This document shows, piece after piece, positions 25,339 to 34,275 of a DNA stretch of 64,000 bases. The DNA is taken from NCBI GenBank assembly GCA_963749415.1, contig CAVVMG010000001.1:2108001-2172000 (forward strand). Direction: 5' to 3'. The stretch is from JALYNX01 sp963749415. GTDB taxonomy: Bacteria; Actinomycetota; Acidimicrobiia; Spongiisociales; ZC4RG35. The position numbers and the translations under genes were made by a program. Position 1 is the stretch's first letter; each line of letters begins with the position of its first letter. The notes beneath the pieces were generated by a model. The model was not told the DNA's origin. It did no database searches and saw nothing but the letters and a program-made list of their open reading frames with translations.

Positions 25339-26013
25339 ATGGCTGCACTCGTACATCTGGTTCGCCACGCCGAGGTCGACAACCCCGACCACGTCGTTTA
25401 CTCCGACCTTCCCGGGTTCGGCCTCTCCCCCTATGGCGTCGACCAGGCGCGCAGGGTCGGGCGATATCTCGGGGCCCGACCCGTCGTCGCCATCTGGTCG
25501 TCACCCCTGGAGCGCTCGCTACGCACCGCCGAGGAGATCGCGGCGCGCACCGCCGTCCCGGTCAAGGTCGATCCCGGGCTCACCGAGTGGCGGGTCACCT
25601 CCCGATGGCGGGGTCTCACCTGGCGTGATCTCCCCCAGGCCTTCCCCGGGGAGCTCGAGGCCTATCTGGAAACCCCAGAGAACCTCCGCTTTGCCGAGGA
25701 GACGCTGGATCATCTCGCCGATCGCATGGCAGCCACCGCTCGGCGCCTCGACGTCGAACATCCCCATGGGGACGTGGTCATCGTGTCCCATCAGGACCCG
25801 ATCCAGGCCGGCAGGCTTCGGCTGATCGGGGCCTCCGTGTCCGGGCTCCACGACCAGAAGCCGGGCAACGGTGCAGTCGTCACCCTGCGCCCGGGAACGG
25901 TGTGGCGTGAGGAGACGGTGTGGGAGCCGGGCGAGACCGCATCCGCCGGCGAGAAGCCGGGGCTGAGGGTCCTCACCCACCCTGGCGCGGGCACCGCGCC
26001 AACTTCGGCTTGA
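25339..26013 (+). CDS. Histidine phosphatase family protein
   Basis: A 224-residue phosphoglycerate-mutase-like protein. The N-terminal LVHLVRHAEVDNP carries the catalytic RH, SSPLERSLRTAEEIA follows, and VVIVSHQDPIQA supplies the second histidine. The 40-residue C-terminal tail is Pro/Gly-rich and probably disordered. The substrate is unknown. It is divergent from dinB across about 50 bases and is followed closely by a membrane protein gene. Confidence 0.88.
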   Translation: MAALVHLVRHAEVDNPDHVVYSDLPGFGLSPYGVDQARRVGRYLGARPVVAIWSSPLERSLRTAEEIAARTAVPVKVDPGLTEWRVTSRWRGLTWRDLPQAFPGELEAYLETPENLRFAEETLDHLADRMAATARRLDVEHPHGDVVIVSHQDPIQAGRLRLIGASVSGLHDQKPGNGAVVTLRPGTVWREETVWEPGETASAGEKPGLRVLTHPGAGTAPTSA

Positions 26014-26041
26014 CCGACTCCGCTGCGACACTCCCCGGGTG

Positions 26042-26782
26042 ATGACGGCACTGGCGTCGTCGGCCCCTTTGCTCGCGGTGGTCCTCTGGACCATCGCTCT
26101 GATCGTCGACCCCGGCCCGCTCGCCCCATGGTCGGTCTTCTTGATCGGCCTTGGGATGCTGGAGATGGCGACCGTCGGCGCGATCGGGGTGATCGTTGTC
26201 GGGGGGAGATGGGCCTGGCGCACCGTCATGGGGACGTTGGCCCTGACTCTGGTCATTGCTGTTCTCCGGCCGATCGACGCCCTGTGGGTGATCTCCCTCG
26301 CAGCGTCGATCATGACCGGAGCTCTGTATTGCCTTCCGGTCGTGGGGCGAGGGGTGCGCAAGTTGGCGGCGGCGACCGGGCCTCCGTGGCGGGCGGTCAT
26401 GGCGCCACTGGTCCTCCTCGCGGTCCCCGCGATTCTCGGTCTGGCGGCATGGGAAGGACCTACTCCGGCAACCCTGGTGGTCGCCGTCAGCGCCCCGGTT
26501 GCGGCTCTGTGGTATTCCCGGCTCTTCCCCGGTGGGCTCATCGTGCTCCGGATCGGATGGCCGCTCCTCGCTCTCGGGCTTGCCGCATTTCAGCCGCCAT
26601 ACGCGACTTTGGCCAGCATTGCCCTCGGCATCGGCGTCGCCGTCCTCGCCTGGCATCCTGAGGTCAAGGTCGCCTTTCACCCACCAAGGGAGACAGGCAG
26701 CGTGTTCCCGATCCCGCCCGAGCTCGCCCCCCGCGAGGTGCTCGATGCCGCCCGTCTCGACGAGCGGGGACGGCCCCGCTGA
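26042..26782 (+). CDS. Hypothetical multi-pass membrane protein
   Basis: A 246-residue protein with about seven hydrophobic segments and a 45-residue Pro/Glu-rich cytoplasmic-type tail. No conserved motif was recognised. ATG at 26042 was preferred to the GTG directly before it. It lies 28 bases after the histidine phosphatase gene on the same strand, so the two may be co-transcribed. Confidence 0.7.
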   Translation: MTALASSAPLLAVVLWTIALIVDPGPLAPWSVFLIGLGMLEMATVGAIGVIVVGGRWAWRTVMGTLALTLVIAVLRPIDALWVISLAASIMTGALYCLPVVGRGVRKLAAATGPPWRAVMAPLVLLAVPAILGLAAWEGPTPATLVVAVSAPVAALWYSRLFPGGLIVLRIGWPLLALGLAAFQPPYATLASIALGIGVAVLAWHPEVKVAFHPPRETGSVFPIPPELAPREVLDAARLDERGRPR

Positions 26783-26853
26783 GACGGACTCCGAATCCCT
26801 GGATCTCGATCCCCAGCGTCGCCCTTGGCCTGCTCGCCGGCGCCCTGGGGTGG

Positions 26854-27042
26854 GTGGTGACGGATGTCAGCTGTCAGACCCAGGACGCATCGGGAAAGGT
26901 CACGTCATGCCCGGGCTGGGCCTTGGGAGTCGCCCTCCTCGCCTTCCTGGCGGTGACCATCGGCGTGGCATTGATCCTGGCCCTCGTCTACCGATCGATC
27001 GCGGAGTGGAACGAGAAGAAGGCCCCCGGCCCCGGCTCTTGA
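26854..27042 (+). CDS. Small two-helix membrane protein, start uncertain
   Basis: From GTG 26854 the frame gives 62 residues with a Cys-containing loop (VSCQTQDASGKVTSCPGW) and a strong membrane helix. The same frame is open upstream and encodes another hydrophobic segment (SVALGLLAGALGWVV) that would complete a hairpin, but it has no ATG/GTG/TTG. A CTG at 26779 would give 87 residues. The true start may thus be non-standard. Function is unknown. Confidence 0.5.
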   Translation: MVTDVSCQTQDASGKVTSCPGWALGVALLAFLAVTIGVALILALVYRSIAEWNEKKAPGPGS

Positions 27043-27074
27043 GATCCGGCACGCCGCGGCAATCGTGTGCCGAT

Positions 27075-28325
27075 TCAGACCTTGCTGAAGATCAGTGACA
27101 CGTTGTGCCCCCCAAACCCGAATGAGTTGGAGATGGCGTGGCTCAACGAGGCGGGGCGCGCCTCGTTGGGGACGTAATCCAGGTCGCACTCGGGGTCGGG
27201 CACCTCGTAGTTGATGGTCGGGGGCAGGACCTGGTCACGAAGCGCCAGGATGCAGGCGACCGCCTCCACCGCACCGGCCCCACCGAGAATGTGGCCGGTC
27301 ATCGACTTGGTCGACGACACCGGTGTCTTGGCCGCGGCATCGCCGAGGGCGATCTTGATCGCCGCGGTCTCCGTGGAGTCGTTGGCCTCGGTGGAGGTGC
27401 CATGGGCGTTGACATATCCGATGTCCGAAGGCTCCAACCCGGCGTCTACCAGGGCGGCGGTCATCGCCCGACCCGCACCAGTCCCCCCGGGGCGGGGCAG
27501 CGTTATGTGATAAGCATCAGCTGACATCCCGTACCCGGTCAGCTCGGCGAGGATCTCGGCCCCCCTTGCCTGCGCATGCTCCAGGTCTTCGAGAATCAGG
27601 GCCGCGCCTCCCTCTCCCATCACGAAACCGTCGCGTCCGGCGTCGAAGGGCCGGGACGCCCGGGTCGGCTCGTCGTTTCGCGAGGACAGAGCGCGGGCCT
27701 GGGCGAAGGTCGAAATCCCGAACGTGGTGATCGAGGCTTCGGCGCCCCCGGCGACGACGACATCGGCTATCCCACGCCGGATCCACTCCGCACCGTCGCC
27801 AATGGCGTTGGCCGAAGCCGAGCAGGCGGTCACGACGCATGAGACCGGTCCCAGCAGGTTGTGCTCGATGGATGCGAGGCCGGCCGCCATGTTGGGGATG
27901 GTCCGGGGCACGCCGGTCGGGCTGACCCGGTCCGGTCCCCGTTCGAGAAGGGTGGTGATCTCCTCGATGAAGGAGCCCATCCCTCCGAAGCCGGCACCGA
28001 CCATGACCCCGGCCCGGGTCGCCGCCTCGTCGTCTTCGCTGAATGAGATTCCGGCCTGACCCAGGGCCTGTCGCACCGCGACCAGGAAGAATTGGGTGTA
28101 GCGATCGATGCGTCGCACCTCACGCCGGTCGAAATGCTGCTCCGGGTCCCAGTCCTTGACCTCGGCGGCAATGGTGGTCCGGTAGCCCGTGGAATCGAAC
28201 AGGGTGATGTGGCCGACGCCGGAAACCCCGGAGAGCATCGCTTTCCAGGTCGCGTCGACGTCGTCACCGATCGGTGTGACCGCCCCCGTGCCGGTGACGA
28301 CGACCCGTCGCCGCTCGGGTGACAT
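27075..28325 (-). CDS. fabF: Beta-ketoacyl-ACP synthase II
   Basis: A 416-residue condensing enzyme that elongates acyl-ACP with malonyl-ACP. The Cys-His-His triad is C168 (VVTACSASAN), H308 (NAHGTSTEAND) and H345 (SMTGHILGGAGA), and the C-terminal SNSFGFGGHN loop is typical. ATG at 28325 follows the acpP stop by three bases. It is the last gene of the fabD-fabH-fabG-acpP-fabF operon. Confidence 0.96.
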   Translation of the reverse strand: MSPERRRVVVTGTGAVTPIGDDVDATWKAMLSGVSGVGHITLFDSTGYRTTIAAEVKDWDPEQHFDRREVRRIDRYTQFFLVAVRQALGQAGISFSEDDEAATRAGVMVGAGFGGMGSFIEEITTLLERGPDRVSPTGVPRTIPNMAAGLASIEHNLLGPVSCVVTACSASANAIGDGAEWIRRGIADVVVAGGAEASITTFGISTFAQARALSSRNDEPTRASRPFDAGRDGFVMGEGGAALILEDLEHAQARGAEILAELTGYGMSADAYHITLPRPGGTGAGRAMTAALVDAGLEPSDIGYVNAHGTSTEANDSTETAAIKIALGDAAAKTPVSSTKSMTGHILGGAGAVEAVACILALRDQVLPPTINYEVPDPECDLDYVPNEARPASLSHAISNSFGFGGHNVSLIFSKV

Positions 28326-28328
28326 CAA

Positions 28329-28574
28329 TCAGGCCCCCAGCTTGCCGTAGACCACGTCGATGGCCTGGCCGACGGTCATGATCGACTCGGCTTCCTCATC
28401 GGGGATCTTCACCCCGAACTCGTCCTCGAGTGCCATCAGAAGCTCGACCACGCCGAGGCTGTCCACATCGAGATCTTCCTCGAAATGAGCCTCCTCGGAG
28501 ATCTTCGAGGCGTCGAGCCCCAGCTCGGAGACGAGCACACCGCTGAGGCGCTCCGACACTTCGCTTCTATCCAT
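28329..28574 (-). CDS. acpP: Acyl carrier protein
   Basis: An 81-residue acidic carrier protein. The phosphopantetheine attachment serine is S39 in DLDVDSLGVVEL. The four-helix ACP pattern is complete, ending at YGKLGA. It lies between fabG and fabF, so it serves type II fatty-acid synthesis rather than a polyketide pathway. Confidence 0.96.
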   Translation of the reverse strand: MDRSEVSERLSGVLVSELGLDASKISEEAHFEEDLDVDSLGVVELLMALEDEFGVKIPDEEAESIMTVGQAIDVVYGKLGA

Positions 28575-28613
28575 TTCTCATGCTCCCTTTCGTTGGTGAT
28601 GGGTTGCCGAAAG

Positions 28614-29360
28614 TTACAGGGCCAGCCCGCCGTCGACCGGCACCACCTGGCCCGTGAGGTACGAGGCGCCTTCAGAAACCAGGAACTCGACGACTGCCGC
28701 GATCTCGTCGGGGACCCCAAATCGACCGAGTGAGATCGACCCGGTCAGCCCCCGGTGCACATCGTCGAGGCCGGCAGTCATATCCGTCGAGATGAATCCG
28801 GGAGCCACCACGTTCACCGTGATCCCCCGCGACCCGATCTCCTTGGCGATCGACTTGGAGAACCCGATCAGCCCCGCCTTCGATGCCGCGTAGTTGGCCT
28901 GCCCCGGATTGCCGACGATCCCGGCGACCGAGGCAATGGACACGATGCGGCCCCAGCGTGCCTTGAGCATCGCCCTCAGCGCCTGCTTGGTGCAGAGGAA
29001 GGCGGAGCGGAGATTGGTGTCGATCACCGCGTCGAAGTCGGCGGCACTCATCCGGAGCAGCAGGTTGTCCCGGGCGATGCCGGCGTTGTTGACCAGGATC
29101 ATCACCGGGCCCATGGCCGCGGTCACCTTGGCGTACATCTCCTCGACCTGGTCTTCCTGCGCCACGTCGGCTCCATAGGCGATGGCCCGGCCGCCTTGCT
29201 CTTCGATCGTGGCGACCACCTCTTCGGCCGCCGAAAGGTTGCTGGCGTAGTTGACCACCACGGGGTGCCCCGAGGCTGCGAGGCGCAACGCAATGGCGCG
29301 CCCGATTCCGCGGGATCCGCCAGTGACGAGTGCGACCCGTCCTTCGGCTGACTCGGTCAC
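28614..29360 (-). CDS. fabG: 3-oxoacyl-ACP reductase
   Basis: A 248-residue short-chain dehydrogenase that reduces beta-ketoacyl-ACP with NADPH. The cofactor loop is VTGGSRGIGRAIA, then VNNAGIARDNLLLRM. The Ser-Tyr-Lys triad is in SIASVAGIVGNPGQANYAASKAG. The GTG at 29360 overlaps the fabH stop (GTGA). The operon context makes FabG more likely than another SDR. Confidence 0.94.
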   Translation of the reverse strand: MTESAEGRVALVTGGSRGIGRAIALRLAASGHPVVVNYASNLSAAEEVVATIEEQGGRAIAYGADVAQEDQVEEMYAKVTAAMGPVMILVNNAGIARDNLLLRMSAADFDAVIDTNLRSAFLCTKQALRAMLKARWGRIVSIASVAGIVGNPGQANYAASKAGLIGFSKSIAKEIGSRGITVNVVAPGFISTDMTAGLDDVHRGLTGSISLGRFGVPDEIAAVVEFLVSEGASYLTGQVVPVDGGLAL

Positions 29361-30442
29361 GAGATCTTCTCGGGCAATCCGAAGAAGTCGAAGTTCGGCT
29401 GGAGCAGCTCGAGGGTCGTACGGTCGGGTGGGGGAAGCTCGACATCGCTCTTGCCCAGCGGTTCCACCCGCGAGCCCCAGCGATAGATGGCCGAGCCCCA
29501 GGTCAACCCGCCCCCGAACGCGGTGAAAGCGATGGTCGAGCCGGGGGCGATCCGACCGTCCTCCAAGGCCTCGGTCAGGGCAACCGGGATCGTCGCCGCC
29601 GACGTGTTCCCGTAGGAATGGATGTTGACATAGACCTTGCCCTCGTCGACCCCGAGGCGGCGAGCGGTGGCGTCGATGATCCGCACGTTCGCCTGATGCG
29701 GTATCAGGAGATCGATGTCACCCAGCGTGAGGCCGGCCTGCTCGATGGCGCGCGCCGCGGAATCCCCCATGGTGGTCACCGCACGTCGGAAAACTTCCTG
29801 GCCCTCCATGGTGATCGCGCAGGATGCAGGATCGGGGTGGTCACGGTCCCCGCTGGTTCCGTCCCGTGGCGTCTGCAGGACGTGACCCACCGACCCGTCC
29901 ATCCCCAGCTCGGATGCCAGGAGGCCGACGTCCTCGTCGGTCGGTTCCAGCAGAACCGCCCCCGCACCATCGCCGAAGAGCACACAGGTCGTCCGATCCC
30001 TGAAATTCATCAGAAAATGGAGCTTTTCGGTGCCGATGAGCAACACGTTCTTGTTGGTCCCGCCCCGGATCATGTTGGTCCCCACAACCAGCCCATAGAC
30101 GAATCCCGAGCAGGCGGCGTTGATGTCGAGGGCGGCGGCGTTCCAGGCCTCCATGTGTTTTTGCACCACCGACGCCGTGGAGGGGATGATCGAGTCCCCG
30201 GTGCAGGTGGCGACCAGGATGAGATCCACGTCTTCAACGGTCTTCCCCGCGGCCGCCAAGGCCCTCAGGCCGGCAACCGCTCCCAGCTCGGAGGCCTCGA
30301 CGTGGCTGATCCGCCGTTCCTTGATACCGGTCCGCGTGGTGATCCACTCGTCAGAGGTGTCGACCAACTGCTCCAGGTCGTGATTGGAGAGAACGTTGGG
30401 GGGCATGCACTTGCCCCAGCCGGTTATCTCGGCATTCCTCAC
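29357..30442 (-). CDS. fabH: Beta-ketoacyl-ACP synthase III
   Basis: A 361-residue enzyme that starts fatty-acid synthesis by condensing acyl-CoA with malonyl-ACP. The active-site cysteine is C111 (DINAACSGFVYG); the histidine and asparagine are in LIPHQANVRI and YGNTSAATIP. GTG at 30442 was chosen because AGGAGA lies 8 bases upstream. A longer open frame reaches into the fabD end. It is followed directly by fabG. Confidence 0.95.
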   Translation of the reverse strand: MRNAEITGWGKCMPPNVLSNHDLEQLVDTSDEWITTRTGIKERRISHVEASELGAVAGLRALAAAGKTVEDVDLILVATCTGDSIIPSTASVVQKHMEAWNAAALDINAACSGFVYGLVVGTNMIRGGTNKNVLLIGTEKLHFLMNFRDRTTCVLFGDGAGAVLLEPTDEDVGLLASELGMDGSVGHVLQTPRDGTSGDRDHPDPASCAITMEGQEVFRRAVTTMGDSAARAIEQAGLTLGDIDLLIPHQANVRIIDATARRLGVDEGKVYVNIHSYGNTSAATIPVALTEALEDGRIAPGSTIAFTAFGGGLTWGSAIYRWGSRVEPLGKSDVELPPPDRTTLELLQPNFDFFGLPEKIS

Positions 30443-30452
30443 GCTGGTCTCC

Positions 30453-31395
30453 TCATGGCTCGCCCATCGTACCGATGGCTTCCACGGCACTCCCGATGTC
30501 TGCGATTGTGGACACCGCGATCACCTGGGACCCGGGCAGCGTCTTGCGGGCCAGCCCGGCGGTCACGTCGCCGGGCCCGACGTGGATGAAGGTGGTGATC
30601 CCGGATGCCGACATGTTCTCCAGGGTCTTGGAGAAGAGCACGGGAGCCACCACCTGACGGGCCAGCAACTCCTTGACTTCCCCAGGCTGATGGGGCTGGG
30701 CCGTGGTGTTCGCCCATACCGGGAACCTCGGCTCCGACACCGTTATCCGGCCCAGGACGCTCGCCAACTCCGTAGCCGCCGGCTCCATGAAGCTGGAGTG
30801 GAATGCACCGGAGACCTTGAGCGGGATCACCCTTCTCACGCCGAGGTCCCCCGAGTTGGCCACCAACCAATCGATGTCGGATGCCGATCCGGCCACCACC
30901 ACCTGCCCCGGTGCGTTGACATTGGCCACCTGGAGGGCGCCTCCCTCCGCCTGGCTCAGATCACAAACCGAGGCCGCCAGCTCTTCGTCTGCACCGAGCA
31001 GCGCGGCCATCCCCGATGGGACCTGGCTCGCCGCCGAGGCCATGGCCCGACCTCGCTTCACGACCACCGTCGAGCGCGGTGTCGTAGTCGAGGAACCCGG
31101 CTGCCGTGAGGGCGGTGTACTCGCCGAGCGAGTGGCCGGCCGAGCCTGCCGGGATCAACCCTGTCTGATTGGCGAGTTCGTCCCACAATGCGAACGAAAG
31201 GGCGAAGAGGGCAGGTTGGGCGTGCTCGGTGCGGGTCAGCTCCTCCTCTGACCCCTCGAGGCACAGCTCGCGAAGGGAGAAGCCGAGCAGGTCGTCGGCG
31301 CGAGGGCCGAGCAGGTCGGGGCGGGCATCGAAGAGGTCGGCCCCCATCCCCACGTGCTGGCTTCCCTGACCAGGGAACAGGACTCCGACACTCAC
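30453..31395 (-). CDS. fabD: Malonyl-CoA:ACP transacylase FabD, interrupted by a one-base frame break
   Basis: FabD loads malonate onto ACP. The N-terminal half runs from GTG 31395 (GVLFPGQGSQHVGMGADLF ... the catalytic GHSLGEYTALTAAGFLDYDTALD). The second half lies in the next frame (VVVKRGRAMASAASQVPSGM ... KVSGAFHSSFMEP ... FIHVGPGDVTAG) to the stop at 30453. Removing one base around 31067-31073, for example a G of ACGGTGG, rejoins them. The span is 943 nt, 3 x 314 + 1, which gives a normal 313-residue FabD. As the sole fabD of a core operon it should be essential, so a sequence error is likely. Confidence 0.88.
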
Positions 31396-31426
31396 TTGGT
31401 ATCCGACTCCTGGCTCCGGGGACTGG

Positions 31427-32452
31427 TTACTCGAGCGCCTCGAGGAGGCGGGAGACATCCCCGGAATCGACGTCACGATGGGTCACCAGTCTCCAGTGGC
31501 CGGCAATTGGCGGATTGGCCTTGAGACCCGACCGGTCGAGCCGCTCGGCGATCTCCACCCATTCCATCCCCGAGGCGGCGAAGTCGACCCGAACCATGTT
31601 GGTCTCGATCCCGTCCGTGTCCACCGCTCCCGGGAAACGCTCGGCCAACGCGGTGCCCAACGCGGCGGCGAGGGCGTGGTCCTCGGACAAGCGCTCCCTG
31701 GTGGCAAGGGCAATCCGCGCCGCAGCTGCCAGCACGCCGGCCTGTCGCATCCCTCCCCCCAGCCGTTTCCGGAGGTAGCGGATCTCGCGAATCAACTCGT
31801 TGGGCCCACAGACGATCGAACCCACCGGTGCCCCCAGGCCTTTGGAGAAGCAGAACTGGATCGTGTCGGCGATTGCTGCATATCGGTCGGCGGGGACGCC
31901 CGAGGCTGTCACCGCGTTGAAGATGCGGGCCCCATCGATGTGTATCGAAAGGCCGTGGGATCGCGCCACGGACGAGGTCTTTTCCATCAGGTCGATCGGG
32001 ATCACCCGACCCCCCGAGAGATTGTGGGTGTTCTCCCACACCATCAGTCGGATGTGGGGGAAAAAGCCGCTCATCTCCATCGCGGCGTCGACGTCGTCGG
32101 GCTCGATCCTGCCCCCGTCACCCGACACGGTGCGGAACCCGACGCCGGAGAGCGCCTGCGGGGCACCGGCCTCGATGCTGCGGATGTGACTCCCCTCGTG
32201 GGCGAGCACCTCCTGGCCGGGCCGCGTCTGGGCCATGATCGATAGCTGATTGCCCATGGTGCCGGTGGGAACGAACACCGCCGCTTCCTTCCCTGTCACT
32301 TCGGCGGACTCTGCCTCCAGGGCATTCACCGTCGGGTCGTCCCCGTAGACGTCGTCACCGAGCGGGGCCGCCACCATCGCGGCCAGCATCTCAGAAGTGG
32401 GCCGGGTGACCGTATCGGAGCGGAAGTCGGCAATGCCGTCACTGAAGGGCAT
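31427..32452 (-). CDS. ltaE: Low-specificity L-threonine aldolase
   Basis: A 341-residue PLP enzyme that splits threonine/allo-threonine to glycine and acetaldehyde. The N-terminal DFRSDTVTRPTSEM is diagnostic. VFVPTGTMGNQLS, HIDGARIFNA and the PLP lysine in CFSKGLGAPVGS follow. ATG at 32452 lies seven bases after TACTCT, so the message may be leaderless. It is upstream of fabD by 31 bases, yet no metabolic link with fatty-acid synthesis is obvious. Confidence 0.92.
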   Translation of the reverse strand: MPFSDGIADFRSDTVTRPTSEMLAAMVAAPLGDDVYGDDPTVNALEAESAEVTGKEAAVFVPTGTMGNQLSIMAQTRPGQEVLAHEGSHIRSIEAGAPQALSGVGFRTVSGDGGRIEPDDVDAAMEMSGFFPHIRLMVWENTHNLSGGRVIPIDLMEKTSSVARSHGLSIHIDGARIFNAVTASGVPADRYAAIADTIQFCFSKGLGAPVGSIVCGPNELIREIRYLRKRLGGGMRQAGVLAAAARIALATRERLSEDHALAAALGTALAERFPGAVDTDGIETNMVRVDFAASGMEWVEIAERLDRSGLKANPPIAGHWRLVTHRDVDSGDVSRLLEALE

Positions 32453-32459
32453 GACCGCA

Positions 32460-32465
32460 AGAGTA
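32460..32465 (-). promoter_or_regulatory. Probable -10 element of ltaE, leaderless
   Basis: TACTCT on the minus strand ends seven bases before the ltaE ATG. No ribosome site lies in between, which fits a leaderless start. The 39-base gap between ltaE and the YkvA gene holds nothing else. Confidence 0.35.
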
Positions 32466-32491
32466 AGCCGACGGGGCTAGTGACAGGCCAC

Positions 32492-32920
32492 TCAGCCGGC
32501 GAGCCGGTCGAATGCCATCCTGATCTTTCTGGGCACCAGGTTGCTGGTGAGCCCGAGCACTTCCCGGATCAGGCCGAGCACGTCGCCCTGCCCTTCCCAA
32601 TGCTCCTCGACGATCTCGGGGCCGGCACGCTCGATGAAGCGGTCGAGGGCGTAGGCCATCACGAGCAGGTCGTCGAGCCAGCCCAAAACCGGGATCACCT
32701 CGGGGATGATGTCGATGGGGCTCAGCACGTAGGCCGATGCCAGACCGAGTGCGACCTTCGACCGCTTCGGCACTCTGGGGTCCTTCATGAGGCGCCCGAT
32801 AAGCTTCACCAGATTGGGGAGCATGAGGACGGCGTCCTTGGCCAGCCGCCTCACGTCACTCGCACCTTGCCCCTGGGGGGGCAGTACTTCGTCTGGTCGG
32901 AGGCTCGGGTTCTCGGTCAT
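32492..32920 (-). CDS. YkvA/DUF1232 family membrane protein
   Basis: A 142-residue protein of the YkvA (DUF1232) family. The family core is seen as AYVLSPIDIIPEVIPVLGWL followed by DDLLVMAYALDRFI. It is preceded by helices (LMLPNLVKLIGRLMKDPRVP), and the C terminus is amphipathic. The start overlaps the 60-aa gene's stop (ATGA). It is the last gene of the SRPBCC-ArsA operon. DUF1232 proteins have no established function; membrane association is likely. Confidence 0.85.
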   Translation of the reverse strand: MTENPSLRPDEVLPPQGQGASDVRRLAKDAVLMLPNLVKLIGRLMKDPRVPKRSKVALGLASAYVLSPIDIIPEVIPVLGWLDDLLVMAYALDRFIERAGPEIVEEHWEGQGDVLGLIREVLGLTSNLVPRKIRMAFDRLAG

Positions 32921-33099
32921 TCCACTTCGATCCTCGTTCGTGGGGGCGATTCCTCGTCTGGGCTCTCTCCAATGCTCCCCACTTCTTCGATCACTGCCTC
33001 CACCGCCTTTAGGCCTTCCACCGCCGCCTGCACCAGGTGGTAGAGGGCGCGCTTCCCGGCGCGGGACAGGGCCTGGATCACGTCCGATTGATCGGTCAT
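32917..33099 (-). CDS. 60-residue hypothetical protein in the ArsA operon
   Basis: A small protein (MTDQSDVIQALSRAGKRALY...) with one amphipathic helix of about 35 residues and an acidic, disordered tail. Both ends overlap neighbours as ATGA, which strongly supports translation. It is not a recognised family. It could be a small adaptor for the ATPase upstream or the DUF1232 protein downstream. Confidence 0.7.
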   Translation of the reverse strand: MTDQSDVIQALSRAGKRALYHLVQAAVEGLKAVEAVIEEVGSIGESPDEESPPRTRIEVE

Positions 33100-34274
33100 G
33101 ACCTTGCGTCCGGGTCGGAGAAGGAGACAGTCAGGGTGCCCCCGTCGAGTCGAGCTCTGGTCACCTCGCGACGGTGGAGTGCGTCGGGGAGGATGAACGA
33201 CCTGCGGTAGGGGCCGACCTGGATGTAGATCTCGTGGCCGTGCCGGTACACGTCCAACTCGGACTTCTCGATGAGGGGGATGTCCACCTCCATCGATACC
33301 CCAGCCGGTCCGTCGATAACCCGGAAAGGCCGGGTGGCCACGAAATCTGCGACCGGGTCCCGGTCTCCGTAGAGCTCCGACGCCATGAACCGAAGGCTGT
33401 CGATGCCAACCATCTCGTCGTCGAAGAGGCGCAGCAGCATCCGTGGGATCTCAGGGAAGGCGTCGTCCACAGCGTCGAGGTGGCCCTTCTGGATGGCGCG
33501 CCAACGCTCGAAGTAGGGGTCGGCGACGATGTCGGGCAGGACCCGGTTGACGACCACGCTGTCCACCCCGTACCCGAAGAGGCTGAGATAGCTGTAGGTC
33601 CGTCGAGCCTCATCGATCACCATCTTCTCCGGATTGACCACCAGGCGGGCCGAGGTCACCTCTGGCGTCGACATCAACGTCTTCACGCCTTCGATCGACT
33701 CGAACACCGACTGGGCCGCCGTGAACACCTCGTCCTCCGGGATGGGAAGGTCGGTGAGCCGGCTGAGAATCGGGCGTGCCGCGCGCATCAGGCGTCGCTC
33801 TGTGGGAAGGACCTTCTCGAAGTACCAGCTGAGCACTTCGGGGAGCGAGAGCAGGCGCAGCGTCTCGGCCGTCGGAGCGCAGTCGACGATGATCACCTCA
33901 TAGTCGCCCGACCGGGCATGGCGGTTCACCTCGAGCAGGGCGAACAGCTCGTCCATGCCGGGGAACACGAGGAACTCTTCGGCCTCGATCCCTGCCACCC
34001 CTCCCCAGTCGAGCACGTCCATCAACTGGCGCCGTATCGATCCCCAATACCTGTCCAGCTGACGCTGGGTGTCGATCTGTTGGCCATCGAGCTGGGGCAC
34101 GACGCGCCCGGGGTCACTGCCCAGGGGGACCATCAATGCGTCGGCCAGCGAGTGAGCGGGATCGGTGGAGGTCACCAGCGTCCGGTAACCCGCGTCGGCG
34201 GCGGCGAGCGCTGTGCTCGCGGCCACGGTGGTCTTGCCCACGCCTCCCTTGCCGGTGACCAGGATGATGCGCAT
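33096..34274 (-). CDS. ArsA/Get3-like ATPase with C-terminal HSP20-like domain
   Basis: A 392-residue single-domain ArsA-family ATPase. The deviant P-loop is LVTGKGGVGKTTVAAS, switch I is STDPAHSLADA, and IVDCAPTAETLRLL is the family switch II stretch. The last 65 residues or so (SMEVDIPLIEKSELDVYRHG ... DGGTLTVSFSD) look like the HSP20/alpha-crystallin-like domain seen in ArsA-HSP20 and Get3d proteins. No arsR, arsB or arsC is nearby, so arsenite export is unlikely; handling of hydrophobic clients or ligands is the better guess. ATG at 34274 lies one base after the SRPBCC gene's stop. Confidence 0.88.
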   Translation of the reverse strand: MRIILVTGKGGVGKTTVAASTALAAADAGYRTLVTSTDPAHSLADALMVPLGSDPGRVVPQLDGQQIDTQRQLDRYWGSIRRQLMDVLDWGGVAGIEAEEFLVFPGMDELFALLEVNRHARSGDYEVIIVDCAPTAETLRLLSLPEVLSWYFEKVLPTERRLMRAARPILSRLTDLPIPEDEVFTAAQSVFESIEGVKTLMSTPEVTSARLVVNPEKMVIDEARRTYSYLSLFGYGVDSVVVNRVLPDIVADPYFERWRAIQKGHLDAVDDAFPEIPRMLLRLFDDEMVGIDSLRFMASELYGDRDPVADFVATRPFRVIDGPAGVSMEVDIPLIEKSELDVYRHGHEIYIQVGPYRRSFILPDALHRREVTRARLDGGTLTVSFSDPDARS

Positions 34275-34275
34275 G

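Noticed and set aside
33096..34274. Arsenite export ATPase
   Set aside because: No arsB, arsR or arsC is nearby and the protein has one ATPase domain plus an HSP20-like tail, which fits the Get3d-like group better.
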